Shown in pieces: positions 56,809-64,000 of a stretch of DNA of 64,000 nucleotides. A program made the position numbers and the translations under genes. A model generated the notes under the pieces. It was not told the origin of the DNA. It was given only the letters and a program-made list of their open reading frames with translations, and did no database searches. Each line of letters begins with the position of its first letter. Position 1 is the first letter of the stretch. Origin of the DNA: DASVUS01 sp036388675 (GTDB taxonomy: Bacteria > Armatimonadota > Abditibacteriia > Abditibacteriales > Abditibacteriaceae); contig DASVRI010000019.1 of NCBI GenBank assembly GCA_036388675.1, positions 62,001 to 126,000 on the forward strand. Reading direction: 5' to 3'.

Positions 56809-59547
56809 ATGCGACAGGCACCGACTCAGCCGAATTTAACGCAGGCCCTGACCGAGCGACCGCACCCGCTTAACACCTTGTTTTCTCCTAAAACCGTGGC
56901 GGTCATTGGCGCAACGGAAAACCCCGGCAGCGTGGGACGCACCATTCTGTGGAATCTCATCAGCAGCCCTTTTGGCGGCACCGTCTTCCCGGTAAATCCG
57001 AAGCGCCCCAGCGTGCTGGGCATCAAAGCCTATCCCGACATCGCCGCGGTGCCCGAACAAGTCGATCTCGCCGTGATTGTGACGCCTGCGCCAACCGTGC
57101 CCGGCGTTATCAGCCAGTGCGTGGAAGCGGGCGTGCCCAGCGCGATTATCATTTCGGCGGGTTTTAAGGAAGCGGGCGCAGCGGGTATCGAACTCGAACA
57201 ACGAGTACTCGCCGAAGCGCGACGCGGTAACATGCGCATCATCGGCCCGAATTGTCTGGGCGTGATGGCGCCGCTTTCCGGGCTAAACGCCACATTCGCC
57301 AGCGCCATGGCGCGCACCGGCAACGTCGGGTTTCTGTCGCAAAGCGGAGCGCTCTGCACCGCCGTTCTCGACTGGAGCTTGCAGGAAGATGTCGGCTTCA
57401 GCGCGTTTGTGTCGCTCGGTTCAATGTTGGATGTCGATTGGGGCGATCTCATTAACTACCTGGGCGATGACCCACGCACCGAAAGCATTCTGATTTACAT
57501 GGAATCAATTGGCGATGCGCGCTCGTTTTTATCGGCGGCGCGTGAAGTGGCTCTTACCAAACCGATTATCGTTATTAAAGCCGGACGCACCGAAGCCGCA
57601 GCCCGCGCCGCCGCATCGCATACCGGCTCGCTGGCGGGCAGCGACGAAGTGTTGGATGCAGCTTTCCAACGTAGCGGCGTGCTGCGCGTCAACCGCATCG
57701 CCGACCTGTTTTCCATGGCCGAAGTGTTGGCCAAGCAGCCGCGTCCGCGTGGGCCGCGCCTTATGGTTGTAACTAACGCCGGCGGCCCCGGAGTACTCGC
57801 GACAGACGCCATCATCGGCGACGGCGGCGAACTCGCGGAACCAACGCCGCAAACCATCGAAGCGCTGAACAATTTTTTGCCCGTGCACTGGAGCCACAAC
57901 AATCCAATCGACATTCTGGGCGACGCCGGGCCAGATCGCTATGCTAAAGCTGTTGAAGTCGCTGCGAAAGATCCCGACAGTGATGGCTTGCTCGTCATTC
58001 TGACGCCGCAGGCGATGAGCGACCCGACACAAACAGCCGAGAAACTAAAGCCTTATGCGACGGGTTCGGGCCGCCCCATTCTGGCCAGTTGGATGGGCGG
58101 CACCAATGTGGAAGCCGGTCGCGCCATTCTCAGCCGCGCCAACATTCCCAACTTCCGCTACCCCGACCTGGCGGCGCACGCTTTTTCTTACATGTGGCAA
58201 TACAGCGCCAACCTGCGCGGCCTTTACGAAACGCCGACCCTGCCGCAAAACTCCGCCGATGATGAATCGGCGCGCGCCACGGCAGAGACAATTATCGACG
58301 CCGCGCGCAGTGCGGGACGCGACCTGCTCACGGAATATGAATCGAAGCAACTGCTGGCCGCTTACGGCATTCCAACGGTTGAGACACGCATTGCAAGCAG
58401 CGCACGCGAGGCCGTGCGCTGTGCGGATGAAATCGGCTATCCGGTTGTGCTGAAACTGCACTCGCTAACCATCACGCACAAGACCGATGTGGGCGGTGTG
58501 CTGCTCAACCTCGCCGATGCCGATGCGGTGCGAAGCGCTTTCCAGTCCATCGAGTACTCGGTGCGAGAGCGGGCCAGCGCCACCGACTTTCAGGGTGTCA
58601 CCGTACAGCCTATGGCCAAACTCGACGGCTACGAACTCATCATCGGCAGCAGTCTCGATGCGCAATTTGGGCCGGTTTTATTGTTCGGTTCGGGCGGCCA
58701 ACTGGTCGAGGTTTACAAAGACCGCGCGCTGGGATTGCCGCCGCTCAACAGCACACTCGCGCGGCGCATGATGGAGCAAACCAAAATTTTCACGGCCCTA
58801 GGAGGCGTGCGAGGCCGTGCGCCGGTGGACATTGCAGCTCTTGAACATTTGCTGGTGCGCTTCAGCCAACTTGTAAGTGAACAGCGTTGGATCAAGGAAA
58901 TCGACATCAACCCGTTGCTGGCCTCGCCCGAACGCCTCATTGCACTCGACGCACGCGTGGTGCTGCACGGCCCGCAGGTCACTGAAGCGGAATTGCCGCG
59001 TTTAGCGATTCGCCCCTACCCGTCGCAATATGTGACGCGCTGGACAATGAAGAACGGCACGCCGCTGACGCTGCGCCCGATTCGTCCTGAAGACGAGCCG
59101 CTGATGGTGCGTTTTCACCAGACGCTGTCGCAACAAAGCGTTTATCAGCGCTATTTCCACGTTGTCGATCTGAGTCGCCGCGTTGAGCACGAGCGTCTGA
59201 CGCGCCGCTGCTTCAACGATTACGACCGTGAAATCGCCCTCGTCGCCGAGCAGCGCGACCCGGTGAACCAGACGACCGACATTGTGGGTATTGGCCGCCT
59301 CATCAAAACACCGGACACCGACGAAGCGGAGTTCGCTATCTTGATCAGCGACTCAGTTCAAGGCCAAGGCTTGGGCACGGAATTGCTGCGACAACTGGTG
59401 GAAGTGGGCCGCGCTGAAGGCGTGCACCGCATCACCGCCGACATTCTGCCCGATAACCGCAATATGCAACGCATCGCACAGAAACTCGGATTCGAACTCA
59501 CTCACTGTGCCGGCGACGAGTGCGCCCGTGTTCAGATCGATCTGTAA
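56809..59547 (+). CDS. ADP-forming acyl-CoA synthetase fused to GNAT acetyltransferase
   Basis: A 912-residue fusion. Residues about 30-160 form the CoA-binding domain (VAVIGATENPGSVGRTIL), 170-480 the ligase domain with the phospho-histidine His271 in SHTGSLAGSD, 500-720 an ATP-grasp domain, and 745-912 a GNAT domain (GQGLGTELLRQLVEVG). This is the layout of the Pat/PatZ protein acetyltransferases, but those of enterobacteria lack the histidine, whereas here it is present, so the acyl-CoA synthetase half may be active. It could make acetyl-CoA from acetate and/or acetylate enzymes such as Acs. The ATG has GGAG 8 bases upstream, favouring it over a TTG at 56791. Separate from its neighbours. 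Confidence 0.93.
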   Translation: MRQAPTQPNLTQALTERPHPLNTLFSPKTVAVIGATENPGSVGRTILWNLISSPFGGTVFPVNPKRPSVLGIKAYPDIAAVPEQVDLAVIVTPAPTVPGVISQCVEAGVPSAIIISAGFKEAGAAGIELEQRVLAEARRGNMRIIGPNCLGVMAPLSGLNATFASAMARTGNVGFLSQSGALCTAVLDWSLQEDVGFSAFVSLGSMLDVDWGDLINYLGDDPRTESILIYMESIGDARSFLSAAREVALTKPIIVIKAGRTEAAARAAASHTGSLAGSDEVLDAAFQRSGVLRVNRIADLFSMAEVLAKQPRPRGPRLMVVTNAGGPGVLATDAIIGDGGELAEPTPQTIEALNNFLPVHWSHNNPIDILGDAGPDRYAKAVEVAAKDPDSDGLLVILTPQAMSDPTQTAEKLKPYATGSGRPILASWMGGTNVEAGRAILSRANIPNFRYPDLAAHAFSYMWQYSANLRGLYETPTLPQNSADDESARATAETIIDAARSAGRDLLTEYESKQLLAAYGIPTVETRIASSAREAVRCADEIGYPVVLKLHSLTITHKTDVGGVLLNLADADAVRSAFQSIEYSVRERASATDFQGVTVQPMAKLDGYELIIGSSLDAQFGPVLLFGSGGQLVEVYKDRALGLPPLNSTLARRMMEQTKIFTALGGVRGRAPVDIAALEHLLVRFSQLVSEQRWIKEIDINPLLASPERLIALDARVVLHGPQVTEAELPRLAIRPYPSQYVTRWTMKNGTPLTLRPIRPEDEPLMVRFHQTLSQQSVYQRYFHVVDLSRRVEHERLTRRCFNDYDREIALVAEQRDPVNQTTDIVGIGRLIKTPDTDEAEFAILISDSVQGQGLGTELLRQLVEVGRAEGVHRITADILPDNRNMQRIAQKLGFELTHCAGDECARVQIDL

Positions 59548-59639
59548 GCGAGTACTCACAGGCAAGGAGAACCGCTTGCAATAAGCAGGAAGCGCAACAC
59601 CGCTTTGCCGTTGCCAGCGCAGAACTGCGAGCGCAGCTT

Positions 59640-60638
59640 CTAGTGCAGAATGTGGGCGACGACTTGAGGGCTCATTGGCACGTCGTAGCCGAGAATGGTT
59701 TGCAGCGCTTGCAACGACCATTCCGCCGCGCGGCGTGCCATCGGTTCACTATCGCGCGTGGCGCCGTAGAGCAAATCGACGCCGCGCTCATCGCGTAGCC
59801 AGGCCAGGCTCAACGCTGCCGCGGTGCGCGTCACAACGTCATTGTCGGCCAGCAGAGTACTCAGTTCCGAGAACTCGCGCGTGCGCACGTCACCCAGTTG
59901 GCGCAGGGCATTGGTCGCTGCCATCAGCATTTCCGATTGAGGACCGAAAGGCTCCTGTCCCGCAAACAGCTTCACCAATGGGGCAGCCGCGCGACGGTCG
60001 TTTAATACAGCCAGGGCTTCGGCCACGGTTTTCAGGATGTGCGGTTTTGGATCGAAAGTGCCGCGCAATTCAGGAGCCATTTCGGCTGGATAGCTTGGTT
60101 CGGGCAGCGGCTCGGGATTTTCCAATACTTGAATAAGACGGTCAACAACTGTTTCATTCTTTAACTGTGCGAGGGCGCAAATAGATTGGATGCGGACGCT
60201 CAAGTCTCGGTCATAAAGCCTCTGCAGCAGCGAGAACATGGAGCTTTCTGCTCCGATGGCACCGAGCGCATTGACCAGAGAATTACGGAAAAACGGGCTT
60301 TCATTTTCATCACTGGAATGTTTATTAAGGCAAGGAATCGCGCTGTCGCCAAACTTCACGATGGCGTTGAATGAATGGCGGAAAAGCTGCCAGTTGCTGG
60401 CTTTCATGGCTTCGATAAGCGGCTCGATGGCGCGCTCATCTTTCAACCGCCCCAGAGCCACAGCCGCGCGACAGCGCACCGTCCAGCTCTTGTCATGCGC
60501 CAAAACTTCAATTAAAGGTGCGACCGCGGCGGTATTGCGCGCGGTTCCCAGGGCCTGAGCGGCATTGCGACGAATTTTCCAATCGGGACTATTGAGATCT
60601 TGCAGCAACAAATCGACATCTACTTTCTGTTTTGTCAT
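59640..60638 (-). CDS. HEAT-repeat protein
   Basis: A 332-residue helical-repeat protein. About seven HEAT/PBS-lyase-like units are visible (LNSPDWKIRRNAAQALG, WTVRCRAAVALGRLKDERA, VRIQSICALAQLKNETV, VVTRTAAALSLAWLRDERG). No enzymatic residues are evident, so it probably scaffolds proteins. The ATG has GAGG 6 bases before it, which decides against the longer frame from 60773. It converges with the acyl-CoA synthetase gene. Confidence 0.9.
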   Translation of the reverse strand: MTKQKVDVDLLLQDLNSPDWKIRRNAAQALGTARNTAAVAPLIEVLAHDKSWTVRCRAAVALGRLKDERAIEPLIEAMKASNWQLFRHSFNAIVKFGDSAIPCLNKHSSDENESPFFRNSLVNALGAIGAESSMFSLLQRLYDRDLSVRIQSICALAQLKNETVVDRLIQVLENPEPLPEPSYPAEMAPELRGTFDPKPHILKTVAEALAVLNDRRAAAPLVKLFAGQEPFGPQSEMLMAATNALRQLGDVRTREFSELSTLLADNDVVTRTAAALSLAWLRDERGVDLLYGATRDSEPMARRAAEWSLQALQTILGYDVPMSPQVVAHILH

Positions 60639-60880
60639 TAGCGTCCTCTTATGGGTCAATGTCCTTTCATGCAAGAGAACCGCCAAATATGAGAACCGGG
60701 CTTGTGCGACGCAAAACGAAGCTTTTTTGTGCTCAGAGCCATGATCGGATGTCCCATTTTCTGCCGTGATCAACAGCCGGAATCTTGAAGGGAGGCATTG
60801 TGTGCTAATGGAACGGAAGAATGGCGCAAATTTACGCCGTTACTGTTCACGAGTACTCAACTGTGGCTTGCGTAAGGCCA
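60639..60880. other. Upstream region of the HEAT-repeat gene
   Basis: About 240 bases between the HEAT-repeat start and the terminator of the secreted-protein gene; one GAGTACTC at 60851. No coding frame or promoter pair I could support. Confidence 0.5.
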
Positions 60881-60915
60881 AAAGAGCGCCCCGTAAAATC
60901 CTACAGGGCGCTCTC
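60881..60915 (-). terminator. Terminator of the secreted-protein gene
   Basis: AGAGCGCCC (60883-60891) and GGGCGCTCT (60906-60914) pair, extended by GTA/TAC, with TTTT following on the minus strand. It lies about 35 bases after the stop of the 60948-61994 gene. Confidence 0.85.
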
Positions 60916-60947
60916 GCACAGCGTTGCACAAGGCATTGCGGCTGTTG

Positions 60948-61994
60948 CTACTGGCGCTTGTAGCGGCTGTAGCTGCTTCGGTCGGAACTCATCATCAACA
61001 CGGGCTTTCCAGTGTTGTCATCATTTTCGATTTTCCAGTAGTTCTGCTTGACGTTCTTCTGCAACTCGCTGGCGGTCATGGGGCGTGTGTAGTTACGGCT
61101 GGTGGAAATGACCTGATACTTGCCACTGGTGGGACGCAGTGTGATGCGGTCGCCGCTTACGGCGTAATTGCCGTTTTCCCAGGTGAGGGCCTGCGTTTCA
61201 AAGCCGTAGGTGCGCGCCTTGATGTAATTGAACATCTTGTAACGACCGTTGCGCATGAAAGTGTATGACTGCGAACCGCCGGTGCCACTACCCATATAAG
61301 CGCCGGTGCTTCTGTCCCAGTATGTCGTGCCGGAAATCGTGGTAAAACCCCAACTGCCCGCCAGACTGGATGCCGGCTGTCCGCCGCGTGTCCCGGGGGA
61401 AGAGCCGCTTGCGGCGCGCGGCGTGCTGCGCTGCGGGGCCGATGAAGCTCCTGGCGCGACGGGGCTGCGAGGCGCTCCCGACGCGCTTCCCGTGCTCGCC
61501 AGGCGCGACCACACCAGGAGCACGGCGTCGTTGCTCTCAACCCAGTAGCCCAACAAGACGCTTTTGGGTTGCGCTTTCGACACCTGGAACAAGCGCAGCG
61601 TGCCGGTTTCGGGTTGCGTGGTTTCGCCCAGAACGCCATACGTAAAACCGCGTTGTTTCAAGGCGGATGACACCTGCTCTTCAACGTCGCTTCGACTGGT
61701 GCCGCTTCCCCAACCCAGAACTTCGCTTGCCGCTACTTTGCCACCCGACTGAGCAGCCATTTCAGTTATCGGCTTGATGAATTGAGCGATGTTCTGCGCG
61801 TTAAGAATACGCCCCGTCTTGGGCGGCAAGCTGATGCCGGTCAATTTTGATGTCTGCGCCACCTCGACATCCGCTGCGTGTGCGGCGCTCGTCAAGATGG
61901 CGGCCAGTATCCATATTAGAGCCGCTCCCAGGAATGGGCGGCGTGCCCATCGAGTACTCGTTAAACTCGTGCCGCTTACCATTATGCTTCTCAC
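60948..61994 (-). CDS. Secreted protein with C-terminal lipocalin-like domain
   Basis: An exported protein of 348 residues, unrecognised as a whole. A signal peptide ends near SAAHAAD. Residues about 45-160 form an alpha/beta region; a Ser/Pro/Gly linker (about 170-210) leads to a C-terminal beta-rich domain (SLAGSWGFTTISGTTYW, NGRYKMFNYIKART, GDRITLRPTSGKYQV) like small lipocalin-type or secreted inhibitor domains. The GTG start has AAAGG 7 bases before; an ATG lies 4 codons downstream. Confidence 0.7.
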   Translation of the reverse strand: MRSIMVSGTSLTSTRWARRPFLGAALIWILAAILTSAAHAADVEVAQTSKLTGISLPPKTGRILNAQNIAQFIKPITEMAAQSGGKVAASEVLGWGSGTSRSDVEEQVSSALKQRGFTYGVLGETTQPETGTLRLFQVSKAQPKSVLLGYWVESNDAVLLVWSRLASTGSASGAPRSPVAPGASSAPQRSTPRAASGSSPGTRGGQPASSLAGSWGFTTISGTTYWDRSTGAYMGSGTGGSQSYTFMRNGRYKMFNYIKARTYGFETQALTWENGNYAVSGDRITLRPTSGKYQVISTSRNYTRPMTASELQKNVKQNYWKIENDDNTGKPVLMMSSDRSSYSRYKRQ

Positions 61995-62225
61995 TGAAGT
62001 ACCTTTCCCGCTGTATTACGAGACAACCATGTCCCGCAAATTGTATAACACAGAAAAAGGGAGTTTTATCGCAGCATCCGGGAAATTTGAGGTAGCTCGA
62101 ACGGCACTTCAATGCAATTTAGGCTAGGCCTATGGCGTCGCAGATGCGCAACTTTGATCGGTAGATGTTTAATCGGCAGATACGAGTACGCGAAAGTGTT
62201 CAAGATGTGGCTTGCAGTGTCGGTG

Positions 62226-64000
62226 TCAGTTCCACAAGCGCGGCACTGAGTCGCTTGCCGGGTGGACGATCTGATCAATAATTGAAAGCAGTTCTTTGAC
62301 GTTGATTGGCTTGCTGAGGTAGTGAGTCGCGCCGGCTGACATGAGCCGTTCGACTTGTTTCTCAGTCGCGTCGGCGCTCACGATAACAACGGGAATATGA
62401 GCCGTCGAGGCGTCTTCCTGCAATCGTTTCAATACTTCATCGCCATTGATGTCGGGCAAGTGGATGTCGAGCAGCACCAGGTCGGGGCGATGCTGACGCG
62501 CCAGAGCCAGGCCGTTCACGCCCTGCATCGCGCTGAGCAGATGAATATTGGGACTCCTTTCCAATATCCGCTGGATGAGCTGAGAATTGGCGGCATTGTC
62601 TTCGATGGATAATATCGTCCGTGGCGGCGCAGGTGGCGCCTGGTCGTTCGACTTATTTTCCGGCGTTTCTGCGGCCAACGGTTGCACCGGCGGCTGCGCC
62701 AGAGGCAATTCGAGGAAAAACGTGCTGCCCTGCCCCACGACGCTGTGGACGCTGAGTGTGCCATTTTGCGCTTCCATCAAGCGCTTCGAGAACACGAGGC
62801 CCAGGCCGGTACCTTCAATTTGCGTGTGCGCCGCGCCCAGCCGCTCGAACGGAACAAAAAGCTTCGGCAAATCTTCCGGCGCGATGCCGGTGCCGGTGTC
62901 GGTGACCGAGATGCGCACACGTCCTTCGGCGCTTCGGGCACATTGAACGCTGACCTGCCCGCCCGTCGTGTTGTACTTCACGGCGTTAGAAAGCAGATTG
63001 AGTAATACCTGCCTGAGTCGTTTCTCGTCGGCCATGACATACTCGCTGCCTTGCTGTGCTGTAATGCCGTTGAGGCGAATGTTGCGCCGACGGGCCAAAG
63101 GTTGCACCAGATCGAGCGATTCTGCCAGCACCTGATCCACCAACACCGGCTCCAGGCTGGTTTCCATCTTACCGGCCTCGACGCGTGTTATGTCGAGCAC
63201 TTCGTTTATCAAACCGAGCAGGTGTTTTCCTCCTTTGAGAATATGATTGACGCTATCGCGCTGGTCGGTACTCAGGTCGTCCATCTGCAAAAGTTGGCCG
63301 AATCCCAGAATAGCGTTCATCGGCGTGCGCAGCTCGTGGCTCATGCGCGACAGGAACTCACTTTTGGCAGCATTAGCGCGCTCGGCTTCTTCCTTGGCCT
63401 GGAGCAATGCTGCTTCGGTTTGCCGTCGCGCCGTGATGTCGCGAAAAAACCACACGCGACCGTAATGGCTGCCGTCATCGCCCTTGATGGAGGTGCTGTA
63501 GCGTTCAAAGACGTATCCATCCATCAGATGCACTTCGTCGTAACTCGATTCATCGGGATGCTCGTTTAAGTAGGCAATACGCGCCAAGAATGCCTCCGCA
63601 TTAGCCACTTTGCCCAGCACAGCCTGCACCGCAGCCTCATTCGAGCCGGCATTGATAACTTCTTGTGGAATGTCCCACATTTCAACGAAGCGCCGATTGA
63701 ACGACAGAATTTTGCCGGCTTCATCGACAAAAACGATGCCGTCAATCGAGGCTTCACTTTGTGCTTCCAGGAGCGACTTCTGCAATTGAATCTCGGCTTC
63801 GGCGTGTTTGCGCTGCGTGATGTCGTCGGCAATGAAGAGAAAGCCGGTGAGGTTGTTCGCTGCGTCGCGCAACGCCGTCACCGAAAGTTGCACCGGAAAC
63901 ATGGTGCCGTCTTTGCGGAAGTATGTCCACTCACCTGTTTCCACGGCACCGCTGCGTGCGCGGGCAAACAAGACCTCACTATCTGGCTGTATTTCCTTGC
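62226..64000 (-). CDS. Hybrid sensor histidine kinase, 5-prime part outside the window
   Basis: At least 590 residues. The gene is cut at its start: the frame stays open to the window edge (EIQPDSEVLFARAR before the TTG at 63971). It has two PAS domains (FRKDGTMFPVQLSVTALRD; DEAGKILSFNRRFVEMWDIP), a HisKA box (FLSRMSHELRTPMN), HATPase with NLLSNAVKY, TDTGTGIAPEDL and GTGLGLVFSKRLMEAQNG, and a C-terminal receiver (LSIEDNAANSQLIQRIL, LVLLDIHLPDINGDEV, YLSKPINVKELL). It autophosphorylates and passes phosphate to its own receiver; the signal is unknown. No GAGTACTC copy falls inside it. Confidence 0.95.
   Translation of the reverse strand, partial: KEIQPDSEVLFARARSGAVETGEWTYFRKDGTMFPVQLSVTALRDAANNLTGFLFIADDITQRKHAEAEIQLQKSLLEAQSEASIDGIVFVDEAGKILSFNRRFVEMWDIPQEVINAGSNEAAVQAVLGKVANAEAFLARIAYLNEHPDESSYDEVHLMDGYVFERYSTSIKGDDGSHYGRVWFFRDITARRQTEAALLQAKEEAERANAAKSEFLSRMSHELRTPMNAILGFGQLLQMDDLSTDQRDSVNHILKGGKHLLGLINEVLDITRVEAGKMETSLEPVLVDQVLAESLDLVQPLARRRNIRLNGITAQQGSEYVMADEKRLRQVLLNLLSNAVKYNTTGGQVSVQCARSAEGRVRISVTDTGTGIAPEDLPKLFVPFERLGAAHTQIEGTGLGLVFSKRLMEAQNGTLSVHSVVGQGSTFFLELPLAQPPVQPLAAETPENKSNDQAPPAPPRTILSIEDNAANSQLIQRILERSPNIHLLSAMQGVNGLALARQHRPDLVLLDIHLPDINGDEVLKRLQEDASTAHIPVVIVSADATEKQVERLMSAGATHYLSKPINVKELLSIIDQIVHPASDSVPRLWN

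Larger units (their letters stand above)
430..61959. repeat. GAGTACTC palindrome family, 67 copies
   Basis: Copies start at 430, 1465, 2449, 4109, 4712, 5376, 5925, 6628, 6995, 7269, 7979, 9167, 9780, 11494, 12134, 12975, 13448, 14078, 15484, 18518, 19188, 19677, 20506, 21221, 21801, 23047, 24851, 25598, 26149, 27659, 28526, 30125, 30663, 31718, 32225, 33812, 34552, 36428, 37986, 39131, 39291, 41370, 41868, 42208, 42442, 43128, 44456, 45028, 45351, 47170, 48198, 49551, 50248, 50980, 51479, 52859, 53428, 54367, 55194, 55696, 57203, 57791, 58552, 59550, 59855, 60851 and 61952. The count is by eye. About one is expected by chance. Flanks favour C or T before and G or A after. Confidence 0.95.

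Overview
The window is about 64 kb of a dense bacterial chromosome, roughly 58% GC by eye. It carries 52 protein genes, one broken gene, and no rRNA, tRNA, CRISPR array or prophage that I could find. Several genes fit a member of the Armatimonadota/Abditibacteriota side of the tree: a FTLIELL prepilin with a C-terminal H/DG motif, a copper-amine-oxidase-N stalk protein, a DUF2961 protein, an Ino1/TIGR04290-methyltransferase/glycosidase operon, and many secreted low-complexity proteins. No marker gene here fixes the phylum, so this is inference.

Layout. 0-6 kb (minus): lysS, two related secreted proteins and an M1 peptidase. 6-7.3 kb (plus): a HAD phosphatase fused to a nucleoside deaminase. 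7.4-15.5 kb (minus): a large Asp-box beta-propeller hydrolase, a RemA-like protein, an M16 protease, a DUF2961 protein and an FmdB zinc ribbon. 15.6-17.8 kb: an Rrf2 regulator divergent from rpoZ, then a prepilin and a small membrane protein. 17.8-23 kb (minus): a tightly packed run ending in vanX-like, bioF and bioD. 23-30 kb: an orphan gene, DedA, and an operon of ketoreductase, metallophosphoesterase, ketosynthase and fused MFS/spermidine synthase. 30-38.6 kb: a class IV aminotransferase, a zinc-finger anti-sigma-like protein, a degenerate peptidase, a PQQ-type propeller and a Gfo/Idh protein. 39-42 kb (plus): a stalk/Ig protein and DUF2071. 42.4-47.3 kb (minus): sucC, a sugar isomerase, a broken gene, sucD and a quinone reductase, separated by long inverted repeats. 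47.4-53 kb: cysH, a MocR regulator, DUF2917, an alpha/beta hydrolase and a phosphoribosyltransferase-kinase fusion. 53-56.5 kb (minus): the ino1 operon behind a long structured-looking leader. 56.8-64 kb: an ADP-forming acyl-CoA synthetase fused to GNAT, a HEAT-repeat protein, a secreted protein and a hybrid histidine kinase cut by the window edge.

The most striking signal belongs to no gene. The 8-base palindrome GAGTACTC occurs 67 times by my count, where about one is expected by chance. The copies are spread about every 950 bases on average, lie in all three reading frames and between genes, sit at gene junctions, and one forms part of a terminator stem. This resembles the HIP1 palindrome of cyanobacteria but with an unrelated sequence, and I know of no description of it. 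Secondary signals are two copies of a roughly 130-150 base MITE-like element, a third MITE-like element, three CACAGAGG/CACAGATG inverted repeats clustered around sucCD, and two genes whose coding-like sequence continues in frame beyond a TAG codon.
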